Positions 9,958 through 20,786 of a stretch of DNA of 64,000 bases are shown piece after piece. The stretch's first letter is position 1; each line of letters begins with the position of its first letter. A program made the position numbers and the translations under genes. The stretch comes from Nelumbo lutea (taxonomy: Eukaryota; Streptophyta; Magnoliopsida; Proteales; Nelumbonaceae), in contig JAKGHH010000004.1 of NCBI GenBank assembly GCA_022828595.1, forward strand, positions 55,888,422 to 55,952,421, in the 5' to 3' direction. The notes under the pieces were generated by a model. The model searched no databases and was not told where the DNA came from. It saw only the letters and a program-made list of their open reading frames with translations.

Positions 9958-11580
9958 CTAACCAATGCTAAGTTTAACGTCTTCAGCCAGATGCAACTAT
10001 TTATCTCTCTCATCCAAACTCTCATACTCACTTTCATTTTCATACCAACCAGAATTGGATCGGACTAACCAAGGGGTAGGTAGGTCATTCACGAGATTGT
10101 CCACTATGTCCACACTGCCTTCATCTTCCCCTAGGTTTGGATGCTTAGAGGCATTAAAAACATTCAATTGGATCTTTCACTCCCCAAATGAGATGTTCAT
10201 TTCGCCCGATTTACAATTGATATTTGCATTAGCTATTGCTAAAAATGGCTGTCATAAGATTTTCGAGTTGTGGTTCAGTGCTGCGGTTAGGGTCATGTCT
10301 AGGATAACAAAATCTATAGGGACATAATAGTTTTCTATCTTGACGATGACATCCTCGATGACACCTCAAGGAGTCTTGACCGACCAATCAACGAGTTGCA
10401 AAATTACTGGGGTAGGTTTCAACTTGCTGACCCTAAACCTTTCATAAATAATGGACGGAATCAGGTTCACACTAGCCCCTAGATCCAATAGGGCCCTATC
10501 AAAGGTGATTCTAGAAATTATACAGCTAATAAGATGAGCACCCAGGTCTTTCATTTTTTGGGGAAGTTGGTTCAAGAGGATCGCACTCACATCTGCTGAG
10601 AACATCACTTTTCATGGGGCCGATCGTGGATCCCTCTTTTGGGTGCATAGCTCTTTCAGAAACTTTGCATAAGCCAGGACATGTTGAATCGCATCGAGGA
10701 GTGGGATGTTAACGTATGCTTGTTTGAAAAGTTCCCTGATCTCCTCATTGCGAATCTCTTTCTTTTTCCATGATGGCCCGACTGTGAGCACGGTAGGAAA
10801 GGGGACTACAAATTGGTTTACTTTAGGCTCTTTTTCTAAGTTTTCCCTTTCTTCTTCTTCCCCCCCCCCAACTTAGGGTTTTCTGACTCCTTTTCTTCTT
10901 CTTTACTTTCTTTCTCATATGGGTCTTCCAAAATTCTCCCACTCCTTAAAGTTGTTATAGCTTTAGCATTTTCGAATTGGGGATTCTGGGGAGGTGGTTG
11001 AATTTGTCAAGAGAAACTCAATGGCTGATTCCTAGGGTTTGCAACCGGTTGACTCGGTAGTTGCCCCACTGCCCTCCTTGCATTAGCTTCAACTAGCTGT
11101 CCTACTGATCAGGATTGAGGGGGTTGTGGGTAGCCCTGATATGGTTGGGCCGATTGACTTCTAGGGTAAACCTACTGGAACCGGTTTTGTACTAATGGCC
11201 TCTAAAACTATTGGGCCATGGAGTTTGACGGATGCTGATGGGATTGTACATTGGGTTGATGTGTCCTTCAAGAAAAGTTAGGATGGTTTCTCCACCCAAG
11301 ATTATAAGTATTAGAATATGGATCATTATTGGGCCTTCATAAACTCTAGGTAACCTGAACTTGTTCTTGGATAAAAGGTGGAAACTGGGCCACAGTAGGA
11401 CAGTCATCAACCTAGTGGGCCAGGCTGGCACAAATGGAACATACTTCGGGATAAGAGGTAGATGGGCCCGATTGCTGGTTAAGAGAGAAAAATTGGTTGA
11501 GTTTTTGGGCTAGAAGGTCTACCCTATCCAACTTTCTAGAAATGGCATTCAAGTCCATCTTTCTATCCAAATTTTAAATT
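9958..11580 (-). pseudogene. gag C-terminus and aspartic protease of B1
   Basis: Read on the minus strand from about 11580: an end-of-gag stretch with a CX2CX4HX4C zinc knuckle (CSICASLAHQVDDC, near 11405-11450), a proline/glutamine-rich linker, the block ITTLRSG that marks the gag-protease boundary in Athila elements, then a retropepsin with the active-site motif LLDLGASVNLIP (within 10366-10608). The usual protease tail follows to about 9958 with several stops. The N-terminal capsid domain of gag is absent. No RT follows: after 9958 the sequence passes into untranslated DNA. Stops and frameshifts make this copy non-functional. The protease of element F (52964-54046) is the best-preserved relative in the window. 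Confidence 0.8.
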
Positions 11581-13224
11581 AGGGTTAGGGTGAACCTAAT
11601 GTGAATGGTGCTGATTTTTGGGCTAAGGAAGAGTGATGAAATCCCCACATTATCTTATTTAGGTTGGGTGCCCTTAAATGAATTAACGGAAATACAAAAT
11701 AAACAAAAAAAATGCAACTAATGACAATGCATGAACAATTATTTCTAAGATGTAATTCAGCAATTAAACATAAAAGAATAAAGCAAACAACTAAGCAAAA
11801 GGAACAATTAAAATAATAAAGAGAACACTTAACACATTCACAACTAACAATAATAATTTCAGCAAATAAATAAACCTATATGATGCATGCTCTAGAATAT
11901 CAAACCCTAAATAATGGAAGGAAAATGCAAGAGAAATATTCAATATTTTTTTTTATTTTTACTATATTTCTTTAATTCAAAATTTAATTTTTTTGGTGTT
12001 TAAATTCAAATTCAGATTTTGAGATTTAAAATCCAAAAATTTAAATTTATTATTTTTTAAAAATTAACTTTTTTATTTTTTTTTCTTTTCATTTTTTATT
12101 CGAAAATTTAAAATTTAAATTTCAAAATTTGAAATTCAAATCCAAATTCAGATTCGAATTAAAATTTAGATTTAAATTCAGATTTGAAATTTAACTCAAA
12201 TTAAAAAATTTCAACAATTTCCTATTTATCAATTAATTATTCAATTAAACAACTAAAGGAAAAAAAATTAAATAAAGCAACAAATAATAATTGAAAATAG
12301 AAAATAAAACAACAATTAATTGTGCCAAATAGAATTAACAACTACCAAAAATAAATTCTAACAAACTAAGCTAATGTAAAAATTAAACTGAAAATAAAAT
12401 GATCAAAAAGTAAATTATGCAAAAAATAGATAAAAGAAAAGAAAAAAAATACAAATCTAAAAAAATTAAAACAAAAATAAAATAAAGAAAAGGAAAAATA
12501 TGCTGAAAATTTATTTATTAATATTTTTTCGTTTTTTATAATAAAATAAAACACAAATCTAAAAATTAATACAAAACTAAAATTAACGAAAGAAAAATAC
12601 ACAACAAAAAATAAATAAAATAAGATAAACGAATTTTTTTATTGTTTTTATCTGAAATAAAAGAAAAAATGAATCTAAAATATAAACCGAAAATAAAATA
12701 AAATAAAATAAAATGAACAAAAGAAAATTATACTGCAAGAAATAAAATTAAATAGAATAAACGATTTTTTTGTTTTTTTTTTGTTTCTTTAATCTAAAAT
12801 AAAAGAAAAACACAAACCTAATAAAGCAAAAAAAAATTGAACAAGAAATTAAAATAAAGAAAGAAGAATAGATCTAGAAACAAAATGGATGCAAAATAAT
12901 ACTAAAAAAATAAATTAGATCTAGAAAAATTTAATTAAAAATTTAAAAATAACTATTCTATAAAAAAAAAGAGTTTGAAAATAAAAATAAGAAAATCAAA
13001 AATAAAATGGAACAACTACACCTGAAACACAATCCAATTTCTCTTCTCTTCTCTTTAGTCCCGCAATCCCGCAACGCTCCGATACTCCACCTTTTGCTAT
13101 TCCATCCGACAGAATCAAAGAGAAACAAGAACTAAACTGAGATAATGAATCAAGTAATAAAACAAAAAAAGAAAAGATAATGAAACAGATCTGGAAAAAG
13201 TAAATAAAAAATTTTCTCCGTACT
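11581..13224 (-). other. A/T-rich leader of B1
   Basis: About 1.6 kb between primer-binding site and gag with no real coding frame. Roughly 12250-13010 is built almost only of A-rich runs (AAATAAA, AAAGAAAA) and has very few G or C bases. A block of ATTCAAATTC-like words lies at 11990-12210. The same leader recurs at 37224-38460 and, shorter, at 57570-58429, so it is a fixed part of this family. Open frames predicted here are by-products of the base composition. Confidence 0.75.
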
Positions 13225-13242
13225 TCCCCGGCAACGATGCCA
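13225..13242 (-). promoter_or_regulatory. Primer-binding site of B1 (tRNA-Asp-like)
   Basis: Minus strand TGGCATCGTTGCCGGGGA, two mismatches from the site in element A. It is 6 nt from the LTR end (TGTCCGGACACACCA-type terminus at 13249). Copies lie at 38461-38478 and 58430-58447. Confidence 0.8.
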
Positions 13243-13248
13243 AAATCT

Positions 13249-16161
13249 TGGTGTGTCCGGAAGCGTGTCGTTAACTACTTTGGAACACCAGGTTTAATAT
13301 TTATAATTTTATTTTGATTCTCAAACAACTAATTGAAGGGATGAGAGATCCATCATATGGATGGCCGAACCCTGCGGGTAGATTGGGCGAAATTTCAAAA
13401 ATTTCTCTTTTTCCCATCTGGGAATAGCATTCCCTGTTTTAGAAAATCTACATTTTCAAGGATCAATCTTGAACCCTAAACCAAACCAGATCTGAAACCA
13501 AAAGGTAGGAGAAGGATATACCTGATACAGAGTAGTAGTAACTCCCAATGAAGGTGTTCACGCCCAAAGAAATCTCCGAAGACTGTTCCAACTGAAGATG
13601 ACACAGTGTAGGGTGGAGCAGAATCAATAGTGTTCTTCCCAAGAAGCGAATCCTTCAACAAGAATTCGATGGAGGTTGTGAGCACGACTTCCGATCAGCC
13701 TTTCTCCAAAGGCTGATATCAAGACCCTTCTTGACCACGCCTACAATGGAGATCGAACTGGCAATGGTGGCGGCAGGAGGAGGGCACAAGAGCAGAAGAT
13801 GGTGCAGTTACACTGTTGTTGTATACTCTCTTCTGTGATCTAAGATCTGATGATTTATGTGTTGTTGATGTCCACCCTTCTCCTCCTTTTATAGATTTAA
13901 AAAGTGCTCCAAATCTCATTAGGAGTTTCCTGATCCAAATCCTTATTTGGATCTGGACTCTCTTTAAGATATAAGGAAAACCCTTATCTTATCTATAGAG
14001 TAGATAAGCTTTCCTAATCTCATTAGGAGGTTTTCATATCCAAATCTCTATTTGGATCTAGACTCTCTGAGTGGATAGGGATAACTCCCTATCCTATATG
14101 CTAATCCAAATCCCAGATCCGCCCTTCTTTAACTAATCGAATTAGACCAGTTTGAAATGGGCTTTAGGCCCAATAAGTCTATGTGCTCAGTAACCTTCCA
14201 AACTGCTGCCTAGTTGGGTTTCTTTCTATGGCATGGGACGCAAACATTGATCTACACATCAGCCACATGGGTTTAGCCACATGTGCTCAGTAACCTTCCA
14301 AAATGAACCCTTGAACCCATCACCATAGGCTCTTAATGGGCCCAACACTTACACTAAGTGGTCTCTGGGTCAAGCCACCTTATAAAAACCCAGGGACTGT
14401 GGGCAGATGCAAGATTACCCCATCAGGTATTACCCTCAATGGTCTTACACTTAACCTCCCAGCCCATAATGATCAAACACTGCCCGACAAGGGAGGACCT
14501 CTCCCTCGGTTGCAAGGAACAGTGCTGCACTCTCAACTCACATGGATCTCGAGAATGAAAACCTTTGCAAATATTTTGAAACTTTGCAAAACAAATTTCA
14601 ACGATTGAAATTGGCTACCGGTAGTCTTGGTTTCCATCAGAAAGAGTGCATCCCCAATCATTACCTTTGTCCGACAAAGGGGCTGATTTTGTCACTATGA
14701 TCACTCACTCAGATGAATTCTCAGACTGTCCCAACATACACAGGTTTTGACCCCCTTTAAGGATCTCACTGATTGGCATATCAAAGACAACCCAATCCGA
14801 CACCTAGTGCAGTATCATAATCAAATCTAGGGGTCAATGTAACTTTTCAGTTTTGCCCATCAATCTCAAAGGTCCAAGGCAATACTGGAAATCTGGTTCT
14901 GTTCAGGGTTTCAAGTAAACCTACACTACATGTACCTCGGGTCTCACCCTAGCAGCTGAGATAGGCTACCCCAACCAACTTGGCATCACATCAGTGTCAG
15001 CCTTCGCAGGATAAATCTCCCTATACTTATCCAACAGCTATGAACATTGTAAACTAACATGAGTCTCATATGTGTCCAGTTTAATGGTATTACACAGAAA
15101 CACACCACAATAACATGAATCAAATATGTACTTTATTGATTTACAATAAATGTCACAATGTACATCATTTTGATTGGAGCTAAAGGCATACACTATCTAA
15201 CACTAATAACGTAGTAAATAGGTGAGTATGGGTCGTATCCACAGGGATGCAAGTGAAAATTTAATATATACTTAGATCTGGATAAGAGAATGCAATTGGG
15301 AATGGCAAAAAATATGAAAATAAAATCTATTATTGCTAAAATTAAATGTTTTGAATTTAAACAAGACAATATATAAAAATAAGAATTTAATAAAGTATGG
15401 GAATCAATAAAGGAAATAAAATAAATAAATAAAAAAAAATTGATCTAGAATCCGGATTCGGTGGCGGTAGCTACAGATCGAGCAGACAGCTTGTAGAAAC
15501 CCCTCTTGACAAGAACCAGGCGTCTGTCCTTTCTAGAACCCTCGAACCCCTTGAGACACCTTAGCCTTGAACCGAACGAATTCAGATCTAAAAAACAGAG
15601 AAACAAACAAGAATTAAATCTTAATGATTGTAGAAATAAAAATATCAGAAAAGAAAATAAAGAAAAGAAAAGAATGGTTGATCAGATCCAGTGACAGTAG
15701 TTGTAGATGGTTGAACAGCTTGCAGGAAGCCCTCCTAACAAGATCTAGGCGTCCTCCCCTTCTACAACCATTGAACTCCTCAAGAAACCTTAGCCTTGTT
15801 AACTGGGTAAATTGACCAACCCCTTCTACAGGGCCCCTAGGACCCTTTTTATAGAGAAGGGTGGACACAACTATAAATAGGGTGAAAGATGGGGGGCGAC
15901 AACTAGGTTTAGCAGATAGGAAGCGCCCTCCTGTTCTCAGTTCTTTACAAAATCACCCCCTCTCTCAACTGGTCTTCACACCAGCTCCCCAAAAACTGCA
16001 CTTCAGCCTAGAAAACTTCCTAATTTTCTATATAATTTGCACAGAGACCCTCAAAGGTCACATAATTGATTTTAACTAGGAAAAGGGTACACTTTGACTA
16101 TTCTTAGGCCAAAAATACCCCTGAATTGGTGCCCTTAAGGCATCAAAATGTAGGGTTATCA
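13249..16161 (-). repeat. 5' LTR of B1, split by a copia LTR
   Basis: LTR sequence occupies 13249-13333 and 15203-16161; the part between is a nested copia solo LTR. Compared with the 3' LTR of B1 it lacks about 490 bp around 15895, probably through a deletion between short similar words (CAACTAGG). It ends at TGATAACCCTA (16161) against H1 RT sequence. Confidence 0.85.
13334..15202 (-). mobile_element. Copia solo LTR nested in the B1 LTR
   Basis: Minus strand TGTTAGATAG (15202) to CATCCCTTCA (13334), 1,869 bp, flanked by the 5-bp duplication CTAAT (13329-13333 and 15203-15207). No internal region is present, so it is a solo LTR left by LTR-LTR recombination. It matches the 3' LTR of C1 (32756-34693) along its length. 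On the minus strand a TATA-like CTATAAAAGG lies near 13885. An identical nested insertion sits at 38570-40495. Confidence 0.92.
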
Positions 16162-17444
16162 CTACTCGATACCGGCTTCATTCAAGAGGTACACTACCCT
16201 AATTATTTGTCAAATATGGTTATGGTAAAGAAAGCTAATGGGAAGTAGTAGATCTGTATTAATTTCACAGACCTCAATCAAGTCTGCCCAAAAGATAGTT
16301 TTCCTTTGCCAAGGATAGACCACCTCGTCGACGCCACCACAAGGTACGAGCTACTCAACTTCATGGGTGCCTTATTCGGATACAATAAGATCAAGATGCA
16401 CCCCGAGGACAAGGAAAAGACCTCGTTCATTATCGAGCATGACACCTACTATTACATGGTCCTGCCCTTTGGCCTCAAGAACATTGGAGCCACCTATCAG
16501 CACCTTTTAAATAAAGTTTTTAAGAATCAGATGGGGAGGAACGTTGAAGCCTACATGGATTACATGGTGGTGAAAGGCCTGAAGGTTGAGGCACACACCT
16601 TGGACCTAGTCGATACCTTTGACATTGTATGAAGGTTCAGCATGAAGCTAAACCCCAATAAGTGTTCCTTCAGTGTCACCTTGGGCAAATTCTTGGTCTT
16701 CATCGTCACTCAACGAGGCATAGAGGCCAACCCAAAGAAGATATAGGCCGTATTGGATATGGCACCACTTCGATCGGTGAAGGAAACACAGAGACTGACC
16801 GGCCCAGTGGCCACTCTCAACCGCTTCATGTCGAAGTCAGTGGACCGCAACCTACCCTTCTTCCGAGCCATAAAAAAACTAAAGGACTTGAAGTGGAGTG
16901 CCTTTGAAGAATTGAAGACCTACCTTGCCTCACCTCCCCTCCTTACTCGTCCCCTCCCAGGAGACATTTTGTAGTTATACCTGTCAGTTGGGGACGAAGC
17001 CATCAGCTCGGTCCTGATCAGAGAAGATGGAGTGCATAGGTCAATCTACTATGTCAACAAGGTCCTCTATGACGCCGAGACCAAATACCCCGAAGTAGAG
17101 AAGCTAGCCTTCACCTTGGTGGTCTCAATCAAGAAGCTCAAACCGTATTTTCAAGCCCACACCATAACAGTCCTGACCAATCAACCTCTCAAAGCTGTCC
17201 TCACTAAGCCCAAGACCTTAGGATGCCTGACGAAGTGGGCCATTGAGCTCTTCGAGTTTGATCTTTAGTACCAGCTGAGGCCAACAATCAAAGCCCAAGC
17301 CTTGGCAGATTTTGTGGCAAAATGCACCTTCAATCGAGCCCCCGATGACAAAGTAGGAGAAGTACCTCAACCGGCCGAGGAAGCTCAGCTCACCTGGAAG
17401 CTTTTTGTCACCAGATCATCCAACTCTAAAGGAAGTGGAGCCGG
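16162..17444 (+). pseudogene. Reverse transcriptase, RNase H and start of second RNase H of H1
   Basis: Continuation of the polyprotein interrupted at 7401. Visible RT blocks: FPLPRIDHLVDATT, FGYNKIKMHPEDKEKTSF and VLPFGLKNIGATYQ. The catalytic box reads YMDYM (16552-16566) where YVDDM is expected, so one catalytic aspartate is lost. RNase H follows (IYYVNKVLYDAETKYPEVEK, LTNQPLKAVL). The stretch ending SSNSKGSGAG looks like the start of the additional archaeal-type RNase H known from Tat-lineage elements. Two adjacent stops lie at 16246-16251, and further stops and a frameshift follow. It is cut at 17444 by an inserted B-family LTR; integrase is missing. Confidence 0.88.
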
Positions 17445-19225
17445 TGATAACTGATAACTTTGCATTTTGATGCCTTAAGGGCATCATTTCAGCGGTATTT
17501 TCATCTTTAGAATAGTCAAAGTGTGCCCTTTTCCCAATGAAATTCCAGGTTGTGACCTCTAAGTGTCTCTATGGAAATTCTAGGAAAAACTAGGGAAAGT
17601 ACATGGCTGAATTACAGTTTTTGGGAAGCTGGTACGAAGTCCAGCTAAGAGAGGGGGTGTTTTTGTGAAAAACTGAGAATAGGAGGGCGCCTCCTATCTG
17701 ATAAACCCAGTTTGGCGGCTCTCCTACTGTATTAGCATGCTCTCCTCTCCTTAGCAAAGCATAGGGCGCCTTTTAACCCATTCTTTTCACTCTTAACAAA
17801 ACCTAGCCGCCCCTAATTGCTAAATCCTCACCTTCCATCCTTTCTAATCTCCACCATCCATTATAGGGAACTCTCTTTCTAGCATTCTAACCCTAGGAGC
17901 TACCTAACTTCTAATCTTCACCATTCAACCTTTAGCCATTAAATCTCAGCCTTACATAACATTGGGTGCCTTCTCCTTTTCTTCTCAGCTTTAGGATCAC
18001 CCTAGAACCATCCTAACCCTTCATTCTAAACCCTAGGGCACCCATATTTTTGCTAAAACCTACTTATCACCCCCTCTTTCTCTCTGATTCTAGTTATATC
18101 CACCATTCTCTATAAAAAGGACCCCAGGGCCCTGGAGAAGGGGTTGGCCAATTTACCCATTTAACAAGGCTAAGGTTTCTTGAGGAGTTCAAGGGTTGTA
18201 GAAGGGGAGGATGCCTAGTTCTTATCAGGAGGGGTTTCTACAAGCTGTTCAACCATTCTACAACTACCGCCACTGGATCTGATCAACCACTCTTTTATTT
18301 TCTTTATTTTTATTTCTATTATTTTTATTTTTGCAATCTTTTAGATTTAATTCTTGTTCGTTTCTCTGTTTTGTAGATCTGAAATTCATTCAATTCAAGG
18401 CAAAGGTGTCTCGAGGGGTTCGAGGGTTATAGAAAGGATGGACACCTGATTCTTATCATGAGGGATTTCTATAAGCTGTCTAGTTGATTTGCAGCTACCA
18501 CCACCGAATCCGAATTTTGAATCGTTTATTTATTTATTTCTTTTATTTCCTTTGTGGATGCCCATACTTTATTAAATTCTATTTTTTATTTATTGTCTTG
18601 TTTAAATTCAAAACATTTAATTTCAGCAATAATAGATTTTATTTTCATATTTTCTGCCATTCCCCCATTGCATTCTCTTCTTCGTATCTAAGTATATATT
18701 AATTTTTCACTCGCTTCCCTGTGGATATGACCCATTCTCACTCATTTACTACATTGGTAGTTGTTTGAGAAATGGTAAAAATTATAAATGTTGAAACTAG
18801 TGTTCTAGAGTGTTTAACGATGCACTTCCGGGCACACCAATAACTCTTTATTTTGATCCCTTAAGGGCATAATTTCAGGGGTATTTTTGGCCTTAGAATA
18901 GTCAAAATGTGCCATTTTCCCTATTAAATTCAATATTGTGACATCTGAGGGTCTCTGTGCAAATCTTGTAGAAAACTGGGGAAGTTTCAGGGCTGAAATA
19001 CAGTTTTTGGGAAGCTAGTGTGAAATCCAGTTGAGAAAGGGAGTGTTTTTGTGAAAAATTGAGTATAGGAGGGTGCTTCCTATCTGCTAAACCCAGAATG
19101 GCGCCCCTCCTACTATATTAGAATGCTCCCCTCTCATTAGAAAACCCTAGGGTGCCTTCTAACTCATTCTTTTCATCCATACTAAACCCTAGCCGCCCCT
19201 AGCTACTAAATCTCCACCTTCCATC
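17445..19225 (+). repeat. Older B-family LTR, truncated, with a second LTR nested in it
   Basis: Starts TGATAAC at 17445, is interrupted after 7 bp by another B-family LTR (17452-18839), and resumes at 18840 with ATAACTCTTTATTTTG. It is recognisable until about 19225, where it stops short of a normal LTR end and Tat LTR sequence begins. Confidence 0.8.
17452..18839 (+). mobile_element. B-family solo LTR inserted in another B-family LTR
   Basis: TGATAACTTTGC to CTTCCGGGCACACCA, 1,388 bp, flanked by ATAAC on both sides (17447-17451 and 18840-18844). The target is position 3-7 of the host LTR. Because the duplication repeats the LTR's own start, the left end reads TGATAACTGATAAC. The copy at 43172-43685 shows the same arrangement. 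Open frames called inside are short and unconvincing. Confidence 0.88.
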
Positions 19226-19980
19226 CCTTATGCTTGTGATTAGTCTGTAGTCAATCTTCCCTTTGTGATGAACCTTTAGAGCATCGCAAGTCTGTGATGA
19301 ACCCACAATGCTTCACAGGACTGCAATAAACCCATGGGTCATCGCAAGCTTGTGATGAACCTATTCCTATGCTCAAACCAAAGCAAACTCGGGTCAAACC
19401 CGCGATGAGGTTCGCACGCACTTAGCCCTACAATAAACTCTCAGTCACTACAGCACCCCAATTCACCAAGAACCGAGCCTAGATGTTACCTTCGTGCATA
19501 ACTTCGAAGGAACGAAAGTGACAGGGTGCCATGTAGGTCTAGTAAGACATTGCCTACCAGATGGTGACGTCATTAGCGCCACGTCAGTTAAGAAAGGTGG
19601 GTAGTAGTGCACGTGGGTTATGAGGATCTCTGAGTGAAAGGAAAGCCAATCCTCAAAGAGATCCCCATAGGGACATGTGGTGAAACCCTAGCAGTGCCCC
19701 TAATGATTGACAACACATCCAATATTCCCTTTCCTAATAGGAAATGATCACCTTCAGCTCCTTCCTTTTAGGATCTTGGGATCTCCCCCCATAAATAGAG
19801 ATCCTCTTCATAATGAAATTCATTCAACCATCAGACATCCTCATCATTGATTCCCGACTCTGACTTGATGCCCTAATCTCAGACTCAATCCCCTTTACCC
19901 ACGGTATTTCTCTGTCTTTCAAAGAGACTGCCTCCTCAATCTAGCCTCCACCTCACCTACAATAGAATCTCTGGTTCATC
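19226..19980 (+). repeat. LTR of a Tat-lineage element (H2), boundaries uncertain
   Basis: Non-coding promoter-like sequence followed by a gag start. It has GGTGACGTCA (19564-19573) and a TATA-like CCATAAATAGAGATCC about 230 bp further on. The part from about 19560 to 19860 resembles 63101-63421 block by block (TTTTAGGATCT, CATAAATAGAG). I could not define its exact ends or a primer-binding site. Its 5' part carries several TGTGATGAACC-like words. Confidence 0.55.
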
Positions 19981-19995
19981 TTTGATCATAGAGAA

Positions 19996-20373
19996 ATGGC
20001 TGCCCATAGAATCAACCTTACACCCATCTCCGAGGAACACAACAATGTCCTAGAGAATGCCAACCCAGGAGTAGAGAATCAATTCGAAATGGAAACATCT
20101 AATCAATTTGACATAGAAATACTCTCAAACAAAGTGTACGAGTTTGAAGCACATTCCGAACCTTGATTCCAGAAAATTGAACAGATGCAAGAGGAAACCA
20201 AGGAATGCCCTCTAGATCTTGCTTCAACGATCAAACCAAGCAGAGCAATCTCCCTTCACCCCAACAGCTGCTCCATCGGCATCCCTACTCGCGACCATGC
20301 CTGTAACTTGATCCCCATTGTCCCAGAGCAGCCTAACAAAGTCGATTATGTGCCAGCACAAACATGCCAATAA
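19996..20373 (+). pseudogene. N-terminal gag of H2 with one in-frame stop
   Basis: A reading frame from an ATG at 19996 is interrupted by one TGA (20164-20166) and stays open to 20373. The product is polar and glutamate-rich (ITPISEEHNNVL type start, then IEQMQEETKECP). It has no recognisable domain of its own. I call it gag only from its place directly downstream of a Tat-type LTR. The sequence 20374-20519 beyond it has stops in all frames. Confidence 0.5.
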
Positions 20374-20519
20374 CTGGTCAACCAACCCTAGACCTTTCCA
20401 TAAACAGATCTAGTGACAGAAACCCTACTTAGCTGAAATGAGCTGAGGGAATATGTCTAGGGATTAGTGGTGGAAAACCACAACTGGGCACAAGATTCTA
20501 CTATCCTATAGAAACCTTA

Positions 20520-20786
20520 CTTCAATCGAAGACTCAAATTCCTTGGCAACCCCAAGAAGGCCCTGGCAAGTGGCAACCCCAGGAGCTCTTACATTCCCTA
20601 GAAACCCCAGGAAGGTCCTGATAACCCCAGGTGCATTCAAATTCCCCGACAATCCGGGGATGCACTCAAATTCCCTGGAAACCCTAGGAAGGCCCTAGCA
20701 ACCCTAGGCACACTCAGATTCCCTAGCACCGGGAAGGCCCTGGAAACCCTAGGCATGCTCACATTCCTTGGCAACCCTAGGCGCAC
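20520..20786 (+). repeat. Minisatellite with unit of about 50-60 bp
   Basis: Five to six degenerate copies of a unit built of ATTCCCTGG, AAACCCTAGG, AAGGCCCT and GGCACACTCA-like words. It ends exactly where the D1 LTR begins (20787). It lies in what would be the early gag or linker region of H2. Confidence 0.8.

Larger units (their letters stand above)
7402..16161 (-). mobile_element. Element B1: gag-protease-only Athila relative
   Basis: Complete LTR retrotransposon on the minus strand: 3' LTR 7402-8882, polypurine tract 8883, gag-protease 9958-11580, long A/T-rich leader, primer-binding site 13225 and 5' LTR 13249-16161 (with a copia LTR nested inside). The flanking target copies are CTACA (7397-7401) and CTACT (16162-16166), one base apart. 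The insertion splits the RT gene of H1. No RT, RNase H or integrase is present, so it would depend on enzymes from other elements. Confidence 0.85.

Noticed and set aside
10849..10872. Third polypurine tract in B1 (run of G with AAGTT edge)
   Set aside because: It lies within the gag-protease linker and codes for a glycine/lysine stretch; no stem-loop beside it and no counterpart in the other elements.
12366..12602. Phe-rich membrane-like protein frames (also 37477-37794)
   Set aside because: Product of the A-rich leader of the B family read on the minus strand; no start context, and not conserved between the two copies.
13334..15202. Host genes inside the copia LTRs (frames of 60-110 codons at 13476, 14336, 32994, 39593, 60478)
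   Set aside because: They recur in every LTR copy with different breaks, overlap on both strands, and show no domain.
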